DNA of 64,000 nucleotides, taken from assembly GCA_004298155.1 (NCBI GenBank), contig SCRD01000007.1, forward strand, positions 248,001 to 312,000. Reading direction: 5' to 3'. Below are positions 35,856 through 46,273 of the stretch, in pieces. Every line of letters starts with the position of its first letter. Position 1 is the first letter of the stretch. Position numbers and translations under genes: made by a program. This stretch comes from Acidobacteriota bacterium. Its GTDB lineage: Bacteria > Acidobacteriota > Terriglobia > UBA7540. The notes under the pieces are model-generated. The model was not told the origin of the DNA. It ran no database searches and saw nothing but the letters and a program-made list of their open reading frames with translations.

Positions 35856-36590
35856 TCAGGCATGCAGTGTGCTCTGTTGCTGAGACACCGCACCCAGTGC
35901 CGTCCCGCTGAAGGACATAACAATCAGGTCCGCGCGGCGCTGAACACCAAACTTTGCCAGAAGGTTCGAGACGTGGAACTTTGCTGTGCGTTCGGAAATG
36001 TTCAACTGGCCCGCGATTTCCTTGTTGGAGAGGTTATCCAGCACGGCCTGAAGCACCTCCCGTTCGCGCCGGCTCAGCCCCACCGAGCTGCTGATCATCG
36101 TCCGGTTTCGCGAGCTCGGCAGAATCGATTCGACAAAGCGGGAAAGCAGAACGTGAGGCACCGCATAGCTCCCTTCAATTAATGCTTCGAGAGCGACGCC
36201 CAGTTCTGTGGATGCCTCGGAATAGGTCAACAACCCTTTGGTTCCCAGGCGCAGCAGCGGAAAAGCGCTTGCCTCGTCAAATTTTTCGGAAATCGCAACC
36301 ACCTTCGACGCCGGGTAGCGGTCCATTATCTCCGACACCAAGAGGGCCGCGACCGTTGGCACGCACGCGTCAACGATATAAAGAGGGCACTTTGGAAAAG
36401 CTAAACGGTGGAAATCAGTTGTTAAACGTGAATCAATGTGCTTGGCTTTCACCCGATAGGATAAGTTGGCCAGTGTTTTCGAGAACTCACTTAGAACCAG
36501 CGGATGGGGGGACAGGAGGCAAACTTTCAAACACGGCTTGCCGTGTTTTCGCAACCTACGAGAGAAGCCAGCGAGTGTTTGCTCGATCAT
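35856..36590 (-). CDS. NarL/LuxR-type response regulator
   Basis: 244 residues. The N-terminal receiver-like domain (about 20-140) has Asp74 in YIVDACVP as a possible phosphate acceptor. The C-terminal LuxR helix-turn-helix (about 170-228) reads LSRREREVLQAVLDNLSNKEIAGQLNISERTAKFHVSNLLAKF. ATG at 36590 follows AGGAGA by 9 bases. No sensor kinase is adjacent, so it is an orphan. A possible promoter (TTGACT, 16 bases, TAACAA) lies about 200 bases upstream. Targets unknown; the flippase and glycosyltransferase genes further upstream are candidates. Confidence 0.87.
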   Translation of the reverse strand: MIEQTLAGFSRRLRKHGKPCLKVCLLSPHPLVLSEFSKTLANLSYRVKAKHIDSRLTTDFHRLAFPKCPLYIVDACVPTVAALLVSEIMDRYPASKVVAISEKFDEASAFPLLRLGTKGLLTYSEASTELGVALEALIEGSYAVPHVLLSRFVESILPSSRNRTMISSSVGLSRREREVLQAVLDNLSNKEIAGQLNISERTAKFHVSNLLAKFGVQRRADLIVMSFSGTALGAVSQQQSTLHA

Positions 36591-37119
36591 CTAGTGCTTC
36601 TCCTTGCTTACTTGAGTTTCATCATTTGTCATACCGGGTGTTTTCAGCGTGAACCCCGGTGATCCACCCACCTTCAAGACGAGAAGACAAAAAACGCCTT
36701 AAGGTGGAAACCCGACTGGCCTAATGGGCCCTCCCCACCCAATCATCCAATCTTTACTCCGAACTCCCTACTTCAAATTCGTCATTGTTACAAATGAAAT
36801 CCCCTGAGTCAAGTTATAAATTATAGAAGATTGCCCCAATCATGCTTCATTAGATCTTGGACATATATCGTATCTAATTTATTATAAAGGAATTGCCTGA
36901 AAGCTCAAAACTCGATTATAAGACAGTCCAGACGGTCTATAAACAAAATCTTGCAGGTTTAGGCTAAGCTACTCAGCCTAATAATCTCGCTGGCCTCTCG
37001 GGCAGTCTTGGGACGGCATTTTCAGTACAGGCTTAAGGCTGATTTGGCCGAAAACCGTTCTATTTCCCAATTTGGTTTGAAGTCGGATTAAGATAAGTGA
37101 GGAACCGGCCATCTCAAAC
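36591..37119. other. AT-rich 529-base intergenic region
   Basis: No gene is visible. It is clearly richer in A and T than the flanks around 36780-36960. It contains a possible minus-strand promoter for the regulator (TTGACT 36807-36812, TAACAA 36785-36790) and an inverted repeat at 36959-36981. Confidence 0.55.
36959..36981. promoter_or_regulatory. Inverted repeat TTAGGCT-(9)-AGCCTAA
   Basis: Perfect 7-base arms. The end of the flippase gene is about 140 bases away. Operator or structural role cannot be told. Confidence 0.35.
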
Positions 37120-38406
37120 TTACTCAATTTGCGCAGGCGCCAGAGGGCCCATCTTCATGTGGCGCAGCGTGAAATAAAGGGCGAGTACCACGAAAACTTC
37201 GGTCGCGACCACCGCCGCTGCCATGCCAAGCTGCGCAAACCGGGGCGCAAAAACCACTGCCAAAACCAGATTGAGCGCGCCTCCTGCCAGGACCACCCGA
37301 TTGAATTGCCGATCCAGCCCGAGCGGCACCATCCACAGTACGCCAAACATGGTTCCGATAGCATCGAGTAACGGCAACGCAGCCATGATTTCGAGTACCG
37401 GGACCGTGGGCCTGAAACTCCTGCCCAGAATGAGCGGCACAGCCCATGGAGCACCTAGAAAGGCGGCGAGACTCAAGACGGCCCCCGCTGAGCTCATCAG
37501 GAACCTGCTTGAGCGTGCCAGGCGCTTTGCCGCAGGAAGGTTGTGCTGCACCAGGTTGCCGAGCCGTGGATAAAGGCTCTGGTGGATGGGAACCAGCAGC
37601 CCCATCAGCGCCCGGGCAAGTCTTTCGGCTCCGGCGTAAAATCCCACGGCTGTTGGCGACGCGAACAGGCCCAGGATAAATGCATTGCCGGCGCCATAAA
37701 GGCTCATGGAGCTGCGGAACAGGAACATGCTCCAACCCATGCGCAGCGTATCGCGGACCAGTTGCCAGGTGGGAAGTTTGATGGGAATTTCCCTGTACAC
37801 CATCACCGTGGCCGCAATAACGGACAGCAGCGAACCGCCCGCCTGCAGCGCCAGCACCTTCCACCCGTCTTCGGGATGATGGACGAGGGTGAAAATTCCC
37901 ACTGTGGCCGCAGCTTTACCCGCAACATCCAACACCGCGACCAGCCGCATCCCCTCGAAGCCCTGGTAATACCACAGCATGCTGAACGATTGCGCAACGG
38001 CGAGGAATAATGCCGCCCAGAGGAAAACGGGGTTCGCACGGAACAAGGGGACCCATGACTCAAGGGCGAGTGCGATGACAACGGCACCGGCCGCCAGCAG
38101 CAGCTTTGCTCCTGCCACGCCTGCCACCAGGTTTGCGAGTTCGCTTGCGGAATCGCGGTTCTTTGCCACCATGCGCGTGGCGGAAAGATTAAATCCGTAT
38201 TCGATGCCGATGCTTGCGTATGCCCCGAATGCCTGCGCGAAGGCCAGGAGCCCCCAGGTTGCCGGCCCCAGCACACGCGTCAAATAAGGAATGGTAACGA
38301 GCGGCAGAAGGTAGCTGGCAAACTGCACCCCGTACAGCGAGGCCACATTCCGCGCCAGTACTCGGTCAAGCGACCATTCGCGAAATTTCGTGCGGATATC
38401 CATCAT
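37120..38406 (-). CDS. Polysaccharide flippase (Wzx/MATE-like)
   Basis: 428 residues with about 12 predicted membrane segments and the oligosaccharide-flippase N-terminus (NVASLYGVQFASYLLPLVTIPYLTRVLGPATWGLLAFAQAFGAY). The family turns lipid-linked sugar units to the outer face of the inner membrane for O-antigen or capsule. Two GT39-like glycosyltransferase genes follow upstream on the same strand. ATG is preceded by GAGGA about 10 bases away. Confidence 0.88.
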   Translation of the reverse strand: MMDIRTKFREWSLDRVLARNVASLYGVQFASYLLPLVTIPYLTRVLGPATWGLLAFAQAFGAYASIGIEYGFNLSATRMVAKNRDSASELANLVAGVAGAKLLLAAGAVVIALALESWVPLFRANPVFLWAALFLAVAQSFSMLWYYQGFEGMRLVAVLDVAGKAAATVGIFTLVHHPEDGWKVLALQAGGSLLSVIAATVMVYREIPIKLPTWQLVRDTLRMGWSMFLFRSSMSLYGAGNAFILGLFASPTAVGFYAGAERLARALMGLLVPIHQSLYPRLGNLVQHNLPAAKRLARSSRFLMSSAGAVLSLAAFLGAPWAVPLILGRSFRPTVPVLEIMAALPLLDAIGTMFGVLWMVPLGLDRQFNRVVLAGGALNLVLAVVFAPRFAQLGMAAAVVATEVFVVLALYFTLRHMKMGPLAPAQIE

Positions 38407-38534
38407 GCCGCATCGTCCTCACGGTGCGCACGGGCGCTTAGCGCACCGGTTTGATCAACCTGTGTAGCGGAACCGGGGCAGGAACGCAAAGGATTTCTTC
38501 ACCCCCTTCAACCGCGGAGCCGGAAGCGCGGGGG

Positions 38535-40157
38535 TCAATTATTGAAACCGGGAGAATTTTCCTGCCCGGCGCGCTCGGCGGAAGGCCCGGCATTATGCCG
38601 CAGGTCAAAGATCAGGTACCGCTTTTCGCCGGCCAGAAGTGGAAAATGCTTTATCAGAAAATCTCCAAGCTGAGGTTGCGCCTGGTACTCGCCCATTTCT
38701 GTTACGATGAAGAAATCTGAAGGATATTTGTCGATGATTTCTTTGTATCGTTCGTCCACCGTAAGGTCCGGACGGCCCCATCCTTGTTGAGCATGCATTT
38801 CGCTGCGCCATGGCCAGGGAATTCCAATCAATTCACCATGATATTCAAGTAATTCTCCATTTGAATAACTCAAGAAAATGGCCTTTCGAGTGTGCGCTGT
38901 CTTCTCTCCTATTCTCTCCGCAATCGTAACTTGATCGTGGTCCTCATAGTAGATCGGTTCCCAGTTGGTCCGAACCCAGGCCATGATCGTCGCCAACCAA
39001 ACTGAAAGCAATAAGACCGGGAGGGCGTGGCGCGCCCGGCCGCCACACCACCGTGTCCTTTCCGCGAATTCGACGAGGTATGCCGCTCCCGCCGCCAATG
39101 TGAAGGCCACAATGGGAATGAACTGCAACTGATAATAGCTGTGAGTATAGATATGGTAGTTGAACACAAGCCCAAAAACGAAGTATCCGGCCCAGAGCCC
39201 GCAACCAAGCGAGCGGGTGAGCCCCTTGCGGAATAGAGGGATACTTAAAAGCGCCAGGCCGAAAGCAGGAATCCCCACGACCGTCCCAATCATGTGAAGC
39301 CAGCCCCGCCAGTAGGCAGGTTCAAAGTAGAGTCGAGTGCGGAAAGTAGTTCCAGCTAGATACAGATTGTAGTTGCGAGTGAATGCTCCGTAACCGTAAA
39401 ACGCCAAGCTTGGGAGGAGAGCGGCCAGGCCAAAGGCCCACATCCGGAGATTCCTAATCGTGGCGCGAAGGCCCTGCCCGGCGAGGGGCACTGAAATAAA
39501 AGCTGCGAGGATTGCAAACAAGCAGACGGGTTTGATTAAAATAGCCAGGGTCGACAACGCGGCGGCGATCACAAACCTTTTGGTGGACGGTTCCTCGTAA
39601 TAAACTAAAACCGCGTAGATACTGGCAATAAACATCATTACCATCAGCGGATCAGGTTGAAAACTGCGGCTTGCCATCACGCTGAAAGGAGCCAACAGGT
39701 AGAAAGCAACAGAAAACAGCGCCGCGTCTGCTGACACCGCTTTTTTAGAAAGCAGGTAGAGAAACACGCCACCGGCCAGCCAGAAAATCGAGGAAAACAA
39801 CCTGGGGACCCAAACACGTTCTCTCCCGGTGATGCGATAGGCCCACGATGCAAGGTATTCGAGAAGCGGAGGCTCCAACGTGCCGGCTCTTTGGCGCTGC
39901 AAGAACGCCAGGTTTTTTTTCCACGCGGGAACAGACTTGAGATGCTGGTAGTAAAAATATCTGGCGATAAAGGCCGAACGGTATTGCCGCACTGGATGAA
40001 ACTGCAGCGGGAGTCCTTTGATGCCATGGATTCGTAAACTAAATGCTGCGAGGAACAGCAGGGCTAGAATTGCCGCTCGCATCGAGGCTGGATAACTTGG
40101 TGAAGGGATTTGCCCCTGAAGATATTTGTTGGAATCAGATTCCATGGGTGCTGCCAT
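38535..40157 (-). CDS. Membrane glycosyltransferase, GT39/ArnT-like
   Basis: 540 residues with about 10-12 membrane segments and a soluble C-terminal periplasmic tail (from about 415). The arrangement and the SFQPDPLMVMMF segment match the dolichyl-phosphate-mannosyltransferase-like GT39 family, which uses polyprenyl-phosphate sugars outside the membrane. The first outer loop (GLPLQFHPVRQYRSAF) lacks an evident Asp-Glu catalytic pair, so activity is not certain. It lies 128 bases upstream of the flippase gene. Confidence 0.75.
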   Translation of the reverse strand: MAAPMESDSNKYLQGQIPSPSYPASMRAAILALLFLAAFSLRIHGIKGLPLQFHPVRQYRSAFIARYFYYQHLKSVPAWKKNLAFLQRQRAGTLEPPLLEYLASWAYRITGRERVWVPRLFSSIFWLAGGVFLYLLSKKAVSADAALFSVAFYLLAPFSVMASRSFQPDPLMVMMFIASIYAVLVYYEEPSTKRFVIAAALSTLAILIKPVCLFAILAAFISVPLAGQGLRATIRNLRMWAFGLAALLPSLAFYGYGAFTRNYNLYLAGTTFRTRLYFEPAYWRGWLHMIGTVVGIPAFGLALLSIPLFRKGLTRSLGCGLWAGYFVFGLVFNYHIYTHSYYQLQFIPIVAFTLAAGAAYLVEFAERTRWCGGRARHALPVLLLSVWLATIMAWVRTNWEPIYYEDHDQVTIAERIGEKTAHTRKAIFLSYSNGELLEYHGELIGIPWPWRSEMHAQQGWGRPDLTVDERYKEIIDKYPSDFFIVTEMGEYQAQPQLGDFLIKHFPLLAGEKRYLIFDLRHNAGPSAERAGQENSPGFNN

Positions 40158-40294
40158 CTTTCAGAGCAAAATTCCGCTCTCTCCAGGACCTTCGTCGCAC
40201 AAGTCTATTTTTGGCATTCATGGAAATAAAGCGACATGTTTGCGGACTCGCTCCAAATCCGTCGCGCGGCCTGGCTTCACACCTACATCAGCGT

Positions 40295-41680
40295 TCAGCC
40301 ACGAAGCCGGAAATAGTTCACGTAGATCCACTCGACTTGAATATACGCAAAAGCCGCAAGAACCAGCAGCATCACATTCCTTCGGCGCACAGATTCCCTG
40401 ATGGGGAGCAGCGCCTCGGATGCGCGCCCTTGAAGAAGTAAATCCAAAAGAACCACTGCAAAAACCGCCAGAAGTGGAACGACAGGAAAATTGTAGCGTG
40501 GCTGTGATATCGATGCCCAGTAGGGCAGAGCATAGGCCAACGCTGCACCAAGGAGAGAAAGCCGATAATCGAAAACCAGAGATGTCTTGTCGGCGTTGAA
40601 CAAGAAAACGATCGCCAGGGCGATTAACGTCCAGTAGAAAAAGACGTCTGCCAGGGTAACCAGGATGGCCGCCCTTATCCTTGTTTTCTTCCCCAGGATA
40701 TTTTTCAGTGGTTCCGCGTAGTGAACTGGAAAGCCGAAATAAGCTCGTGCCCGGTTGAAAGTTCTCAACACAAATAGACCGGGCCTTAATTTGATGTAGT
40801 TCAAAGCAAGTTCTGTATAAAGGCGGTCTCGAACTTGCGGAGGTTCACGATCGATTCCGGCCAGCAGGGAACGATATCCCGCAGGGATGCCCAATTCCCC
40901 TTGAGCTTCTCCCCAGGTCGCGTAGAGCGGGGTGTAGGGGTTGTTTCCCCAGAAGAAGTTTTGGGAATTTGAGTCATTGATCGCCACGAATCGCCCTGTT
41001 AGTCTATAGGCTTCCCACAGCCACGCAGACACGAGAATGGCTGCAATCGCGAGCGGGGCGATCGCGATTCGCACATTCCTCGACCGCCTGAAGAGGTAAT
41101 AAGACGCGAACGCGACTAACAGCAGACTGCTCGGCCTGACTAAAATAAGCGCGCCCATGGCAAGGCCCGTCAGCACAATGGGAGCGAAAGAGGGCTTTTT
41201 CTCAGTCAGGGTCATGAAGAGCACAATCCCCATCACGCAAGCTGCGGCGGGATATTCCGTCGAAGGGTTGAAGGAATCTCGAACATACGGCGGATAGAAA
41301 GCAAAAATGAGGGCCGCCAGATTCGCTGCTCTAAGGGTCGCAACCTGTCTTACGAAGAGAAACAGGAAAACTGTAAACACCATGTAAATTGGAAGGATCG
41401 AAGCTCTCGCCACCAGAATACTTTCCCCGAAGAGCTTTTGAACGAAGTAAAGGTAGCAAGGGACGCCAGGCGGCCAATAGGGATCAAAATTCTGGTGATG
41501 CAAGAGCTGCGCCGCCATCCTCATGTAACCAGGAGCTTCGTTCTGCAAGGGGATATGGGCAACGAGGCTTAAAGCGAGGACCCTGAGGGCCAGGCCTGTC
41601 GCCAGGATGACGTAAAAGGCGCGATTCCATTCGAGGAATTCAAGGAAAGATCGCCGGGCGCTATTTGGCACGACGGACAT
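40295..41680 (-). CDS. Membrane glycosyltransferase, GT39-like
   Basis: 461 residues, about 10-12 membrane segments. The first outer loop contains NEAPGYMRMAAQLL with an acidic residue in the usual place, then DPYWPPGVPCYLYFVQKLFG. It probably transfers a lipid-linked sugar to a glycan or lipid. ATG at 41680 has GAGGTG 5 bases upstream and the gene opens the glycan unit; a promoter lies at 41733-41759. Confidence 0.78.
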   Translation of the reverse strand: MSVVPNSARRSFLEFLEWNRAFYVILATGLALRVLALSLVAHIPLQNEAPGYMRMAAQLLHHQNFDPYWPPGVPCYLYFVQKLFGESILVARASILPIYMVFTVFLFLFVRQVATLRAANLAALIFAFYPPYVRDSFNPSTEYPAAACVMGIVLFMTLTEKKPSFAPIVLTGLAMGALILVRPSSLLLVAFASYYLFRRSRNVRIAIAPLAIAAILVSAWLWEAYRLTGRFVAINDSNSQNFFWGNNPYTPLYATWGEAQGELGIPAGYRSLLAGIDREPPQVRDRLYTELALNYIKLRPGLFVLRTFNRARAYFGFPVHYAEPLKNILGKKTRIRAAILVTLADVFFYWTLIALAIVFLFNADKTSLVFDYRLSLLGAALAYALPYWASISQPRYNFPVVPLLAVFAVVLLDLLLQGRASEALLPIRESVRRRNVMLLVLAAFAYIQVEWIYVNYFRLRG

Positions 41681-41732
41681 CCCAACACCTCGGCAAAAAT
41701 CGACATCTTCAACAGTTTTTCGAGAGGCTAAG

Positions 41733-41759
41733 ATTATATTTGCTGGTTAACGACGTCAA
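41733..41759 (-). promoter_or_regulatory. Candidate promoter of the glycan unit
   Basis: Minus strand: TTGACG (41754-41759), a 15-base spacer and a perfect TATAAT (41733-41738), about 55 bases upstream of the start. The spacer is shorter than ideal. Confidence 0.45.
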
Positions 41760-41878
41760 GCACCTTTCCTGAATCATCAGCCCGAAGGCACTTACCTGAT
41801 TCGGGCATTGCGAAAATTGTTTTTGTGTCGAATAAAGTGTTGAAAATTATATTCGGCACAATATGATGAGCGTTGTCG

Positions 41879-42862
41879 CTACCAGCGCTGGTGCACCAGC
41901 GCCCGCAGCCGCGTGTCATAGATCTCCCGCACTTTGCGCATCACGTCGTCGCGGAGGGGCGGCAGGTCAGAGGCGCGGGCATTTTCTTCCACCTGGGAGG
42001 GGCGCTTGCCGCCGGGAATGGCGCAGGTGACGGCGTCAAACATCAGGATCCAACGCAAGGCAAACTGTGCCATGGTGGCTCCCGGGGGGACCAGCGGGCG
42101 CAACTCGTCGATGATTTCGAGACCTGATTCGTAATCCACTCCCGAGAATGTTTCACCTTTGTCGAACTTCGCGCCCTCGCGATTGAAGCTGCGGTGGTCG
42201 TCCTTGGTGAAGAGGGTATCTCGCGCCATGCGCCCGGTCAGCATTCCGCTGGCCAGCGGCACCCGCGCCAGGATGCCCACGCGGCGGCGTTTAGCTTCAG
42301 GGAAAAAGAGCTCTGCCGGACGGTGCCGGAACATGTTGAAGATGATCTGAACGCTCTGGATGCCCGGATATTCCAGCGCTTTAAGCCCTTCTTCGCAGGT
42401 GCGGACACTGACGCCGTAGTGGCGGATTTTTCCCGCCTTCACAAGCCCATCCAGCGCTTCAAATGTCTCGGGAGTATAGTAAACCCTGTTCGGTGGACAG
42501 TGGAGTTGAACGATGTCTACGCAATCCATCTGCAGATTGCGCAGGCTGTCTTCCACAAAACGGGTCAGATTTTCCTGGTTGTAGCCTTCAGAGGTATGCG
42601 GGTTCAGACGGCGGCCGGCTTTGGTGGCGATGTAAAAAGTTTCCTTCCGTTCTTTGCGAAGCTTGCCGAGCAACCGCTCGCTGCGGCCGTCGCCGTAAAC
42701 GTCGGCGGTATCGAAAAAGTTGATGCCGACATCCAGCGCCTTGTGGAGCGCCGCCATCGATTCGTTTTCATCCACGCTTCCCCACATCGATCCGATGGCC
42801 CACGCGCCAAAGCTGATTTCTGAAACCTTCCATCCCGTTCTGCCCAGTTCCCGGTACTTCAT
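41879..42862 (-). CDS. Aldo/keto reductase
   Basis: 327 residues. The NADPH-dependent barrel has the usual tetrad: Asp in FFDTADVYGDG with its Tyr, Lys in IATKAG and His in VQLHCPP, plus the cofactor region near ALRWILMFDAVTCAIPGGKRPSQVEEN. Substrate unknown. ATG at 42862 has GGGAG about 7 bases upstream; the frame runs to 42904 without a better start. It lies 86 bases after the class III aminotransferase gene on the same strand. Confidence 0.9.
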   Translation of the reverse strand: MKYRELGRTGWKVSEISFGAWAIGSMWGSVDENESMAALHKALDVGINFFDTADVYGDGRSERLLGKLRKERKETFYIATKAGRRLNPHTSEGYNQENLTRFVEDSLRNLQMDCVDIVQLHCPPNRVYYTPETFEALDGLVKAGKIRHYGVSVRTCEEGLKALEYPGIQSVQIIFNMFRHRPAELFFPEAKRRRVGILARVPLASGMLTGRMARDTLFTKDDHRSFNREGAKFDKGETFSGVDYESGLEIIDELRPLVPPGATMAQFALRWILMFDAVTCAIPGGKRPSQVEENARASDLPPLRDDVMRKVREIYDTRLRALVHQRW

Positions 42863-42948
42863 CCTTTGCTCCCTATGAATGCGATTTTGTACGCCGTGCG
42901 ACACCTCCAGCGCGACGCCAGTCCATTCCTGGCCAACTGTGGCTCCTC

Positions 42949-44241
42949 TTACCCCTTCGCCGCTTCTTCCAGGCTTTTGTCCAGAATGGCGACGGCCTGG
43001 TCGACGTCAGCCACAGAGATATTGAGCGGCGGCGACATCCGCAGGACGTTGGCGTAGAGGCCGCCCTTGCCGATCACAAGCCCGTTGGCCCGTGCACGTT
43101 CCAGGACTTTAGTAGCGAGGTCTCCGGCAGGCTCCTTGGTCTTGTGGTCTTTCACCAGCTCGACGCCCATCATCAAACCCATGCCGCGGACGTCGCCGAT
43201 GGAGGCATGCTTCTCCTTCAGACCATCGAGACCCTGGCGGAAGCGTTTGCCGGTGGTCTCGGCGTTGTCCATCAGCCGGTCTTCTTCAATCAGGTCGATG
43301 GTTGCCTTGGCCGCCACGCAGGTGACGGGGTTTCCGCCAAAAGTTGAGATGGTCAGGCCCTTAAAGCTGTCGGCAATTTCCTGCCGCGTAATCGTGCAGC
43401 CAATGGGAACGCCATTGGCCATGCCTTTCGCGCAGGTCATGATGTCTGGCTCAACTTCCCAGTGCTCGATTCCGAACCAGCGCTTCCCGGTGCGCCCGAA
43501 ACCCGCCTGAACTTCATCGGAAATGAAAAGCCCGCCGTAGTTGCGCACGATGTTAGCAACAATCTTGAAGTATCCCGGCGGAGGCACGACCACGCCGCCC
43601 AGACCCTGGATGGTTTCCGCCAGCAGACCGGCAACTGCCCCGCCTGTAGAAGTCTTGATGACCTCTTCTACATCCTTCGCGCAGTGCAATTCGCAGCTTG
43701 GGTAACTAAGGCCGTAGGGGCAGCGGTAGCAGTACGGTCCGGGAGCGTGAATGATGCCAAAGGGAACAATGCCCGCTTTGCGCCAGGTGGCAATTCCCGT
43801 CAGGGATTTCGTCAGTTGCGTGTGGCCGCTGTAACCGTGGCGCAATGCAAGAACGTCGTAATTGCCCGTGTGCATGCGCGCCGTCAACACGGCAACTTCA
43901 TTGGCTTCAGAGCCGCTGTTGGTGAAGTAACTCTTCTGGAGTTTGCCCGGCGCGATCTGGGCCATCTTTTCGGCCAGCGCCACGATGGGTTCGGATGGGA
44001 AAAGGGTCGAGGCATGCTGCAGGCGGTCGATCTGCGCCTTGATTTTTAAAGTCACCCTCTCATTGGCGTGGCCAACGCTGATGGTCACAATGCCGCCCAG
44101 AAAGTCGAGATACTTTTTCCCATCCACGTCGCAAAGATACTGCCCTTTGCCATGGTCAAGGACCAGCGGGTCCTTGTAATACGTTGCGACGCATTTGAAG
44201 AGATACTCTTTGTGCTTGCTAACAATTTCGTCTTTGGTCAT
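42949..44241 (-). CDS. Class III aminotransferase (AGXT2/beta-alanine type)
   Basis: 430 residues from the second ATG, which has AAGGA 7 bases upstream (the first is at 44256). PLP lysine is Lys272 in MTCAKGMANG; GSEANE and ISDEVQAGFGRTG are typical. A Cys-rich loop, YCYRCPYGLSYPSCELHCA, is a hallmark of one bacterial branch. With methylmalonate-semialdehyde dehydrogenase next door, the likely substrate is beta-alanine or beta-aminoisobutyrate with pyruvate or glyoxylate as acceptor. GABA cannot be excluded. Confidence 0.82.
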   Translation of the reverse strand: MTKDEIVSKHKEYLFKCVATYYKDPLVLDHGKGQYLCDVDGKKYLDFLGGIVTISVGHANERVTLKIKAQIDRLQHASTLFPSEPIVALAEKMAQIAPGKLQKSYFTNSGSEANEVAVLTARMHTGNYDVLALRHGYSGHTQLTKSLTGIATWRKAGIVPFGIIHAPGPYCYRCPYGLSYPSCELHCAKDVEEVIKTSTGGAVAGLLAETIQGLGGVVVPPPGYFKIVANIVRNYGGLFISDEVQAGFGRTGKRWFGIEHWEVEPDIMTCAKGMANGVPIGCTITRQEIADSFKGLTISTFGGNPVTCVAAKATIDLIEEDRLMDNAETTGKRFRQGLDGLKEKHASIGDVRGMGLMMGVELVKDHKTKEPAGDLATKVLERARANGLVIGKGGLYANVLRMSPPLNISVADVDQAVAILDKSLEEAAKG

Positions 44242-44582
44242 TGGTCCGTCCTTCATGGGATGGTGTGAAAGAAGAGTTTACAGGTGAAATCTGAAAGTTG
44301 GAAGGGCTCGATGCGTCGCAGGATGGAAACCAACTGGCGCTTGGGGGCCAGCTACTATCTGCCACCCGCCACCCGGCGACGGTCGGGATGGACTTATGAT
44401 ATGAAAAGCAGCGTGTCTGCATTGGCGGTCCATGCGATGCCGCCAGCCTCCGTGGCGATATGAGTCAGTTGGCGCGTTTCACCTCAATCGGCGGGTATTA
44501 CCCAAACCTGTGATTCCCCGTTCCTCGACGAGATGAACGCGACGGGCCTCAGATCCCGGGCTTAAGGCAGCCGCTGACGAGG
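44242..44582. other. Spacer between aminotransferase and mmsA
   Basis: No gene, strong hairpin or promoter is recognised in these 341 bases. Confidence 0.5.
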
Positions 44583-46082
44583 TTAGAATTTGCGCGACCA
44601 CTCTTTTGGCCAGCGTTCGATGACCACTTTTTCCTGTGTATAGAACTGCACGGCGTCCCGGCCCTGTGCGTGAAGTGCGCCAAAAAAACTGTCTTTCCAG
44701 CCGCTGAAAGGGAAATAGGCCATGGGCGCGGCCACGCCGATGTTGATCCCAACATTGCCGACTGGAGCTTCATAACGGAACCGGCGTGCGGCCGCGCCGC
44801 TGGTTGTGAAAATTGACGCCTGGTTGCCATAAGGATTGCGCGCAAGGAATTCGAGCCCTTCATCCAGGGTCTTGACGTGGCTCAGGCTAAGGACGGGACC
44901 AAAAATCTCATTCTGGGCCACCACGCTGTCGGGCGGCACATTTTCCAACAGAGTAGGCCGGAGAAAATTGCCTTTGCCTCTCGCGATGGCGTCATCGCGG
45001 CCGTCCAGCAGCACTTTGGCGCCATCGTCCATGCCTCTGGCGATGAAGCTCTCTATCCGCGCTTTGCTCTCCTGAGAGATGACCGGCCCCATCTGCACGT
45101 CCTCCAGCAATCCGTTGCCGACGCGAATCGAGCTCGCGGCTTCGGCGATGCTTTGCGTAAACTTTTCCCGCGCATCGCCTACTGTGACTGCCACGGAAAC
45201 CGCCAGGCATCGCTGGCCGGCACACCCGAACGCGCTGTCGCAGGTTATTCGTGTTGCGGCATCCATGTCTGCGTCCGGCAGGACCAGCACAGGATTCTTT
45301 GCCCCGCCCTGGCATTGCACACGCTTGCCGTGAGCCGCCGCATGGGCGTAAACGTGCTTTGCCACGGGCGTTGAGCCCACAAAGCTGATAGCACGAACGT
45401 CAGGATGTTCGAGCAGTGCATCAACCGCCGCTTTGGAGCCATGGACCAGTGTCAGGACGCCGGGCGGAAGCCTTAACTGCTCCATCAATTCAAACAGGAA
45501 GGCGCTTGAAAACGGGACTCGCTCGGACGGCTTCAGAATGAAGGTGTTTCCGCACGCCAGAGCATAAGGCAGGAACCAGAAGGGAATCATCGCTGGAAAA
45601 TTGAAGGGTGTGATTGCGGCCACCACGCCCAGGGGCTGGCGAACCATAGTTTCATCGATTCCCTGCGCCACATCTTCCAGGTTGTAGCCCTGCATCAGCG
45701 AGGGAATTCCGCAAGCCACTTCCACGTTTTCGACTGCGCGCCGTAATTCTCCCCGCGATTCCGCCACCGTCTTTCCGTTTTCCGTGGTAATGGTTCGAGC
45801 GATTTCTTCAAAGTGGTCTTCCAGAATCTGTTTCAGCTTGAAGAGATACTGGATGCGGTCTTGCGGCGGTGTACGGCGCCAATCGGGAAATGCCCGGCTG
45901 GCGGCGCGCACGGCACGGCCGACGTCATCGCCAGTGACAAGCGGGACCTGCCCGAGAACGTCTCCGGTTGCCGGGTTCCTTACTTCCTGAAACTGGCCGG
46001 TTCGCGGCCGCTGCCACTGGCCGTTGATGTAAAGTTGCAGGTCGCGCGGAGCTTTGCTGTCCGTCACTCCGGAGGTGCTCAT
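44583..46082 (-). CDS. mmsA: CoA-acylating methylmalonate-semialdehyde dehydrogenase
   Basis: 499 residues of the aldehyde dehydrogenase superfamily. The catalytic cysteine is Cys292 in GCAGQRCLA. The usual general-base glutamate block is replaced by [13 protein letters not shown], a mark of the CoA-dependent methylmalonate/malonate-semialdehyde branch; [21 protein letters not shown] is also typical. It makes acetyl-CoA or propionyl-CoA from malonate or methylmalonate semialdehyde in valine, inositol or pyrimidine breakdown. The aminotransferase downstream suggests the beta-amino-acid route. Confidence 0.92.
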   Translation of the reverse strand: MSTSGVTDSKAPRDLQLYINGQWQRPRTGQFQEVRNPATGDVLGQVPLVTGDDVGRAVRAASRAFPDWRRTPPQDRIQYLFKLKQILEDHFEEIARTITTENGKTVAESRGELRRAVENVEVACGIPSLMQGYNLEDVAQGIDETMVRQPLGVVAAITPFNFPAMIPFWFLPYALACGNTFILKPSERVPFSSAFLFELMEQLRLPPGVLTLVHGSKAAVDALLEHPDVRAISFVGSTPVAKHVYAHAAAHGKRVQCQGGAKNPVLVLPDADMDAATRITCDSAFGCAGQRCLAVSVAVTVGDAREKFTQSIAEAASSIRVGNGLLEDVQMGPVISQESKARIESFIARGMDDGAKVLLDGRDDAIARGKGNFLRPTLLENVPPDSVVAQNEIFGPVLSLSHVKTLDEGLEFLARNPYGNQASIFTTSGAAARRFRYEAPVGNVGINIGVAAPMAYFPFSGWKDSFFGALHAQGRDAVQFYTQEKVVIERWPKEWSRKF

Positions 46083-46273
46083 CTTCTTTGTTCCTTCCCT
46101 TCCTTAAGTTATATCAGCCGGTGCATTGCAACCTGAACGTCGGATATTCTGCCGAGGGGTGGGGCGATGTTGAAAGATTTTGAGACTGCCCGGCAAAGCC
46201 AGCAGCGGTTCCGGATCATTTCCAGAGCCGCGCTGGAGAAATTCAGGATTGCCTGTATTTCGGGTGCGCGGTC

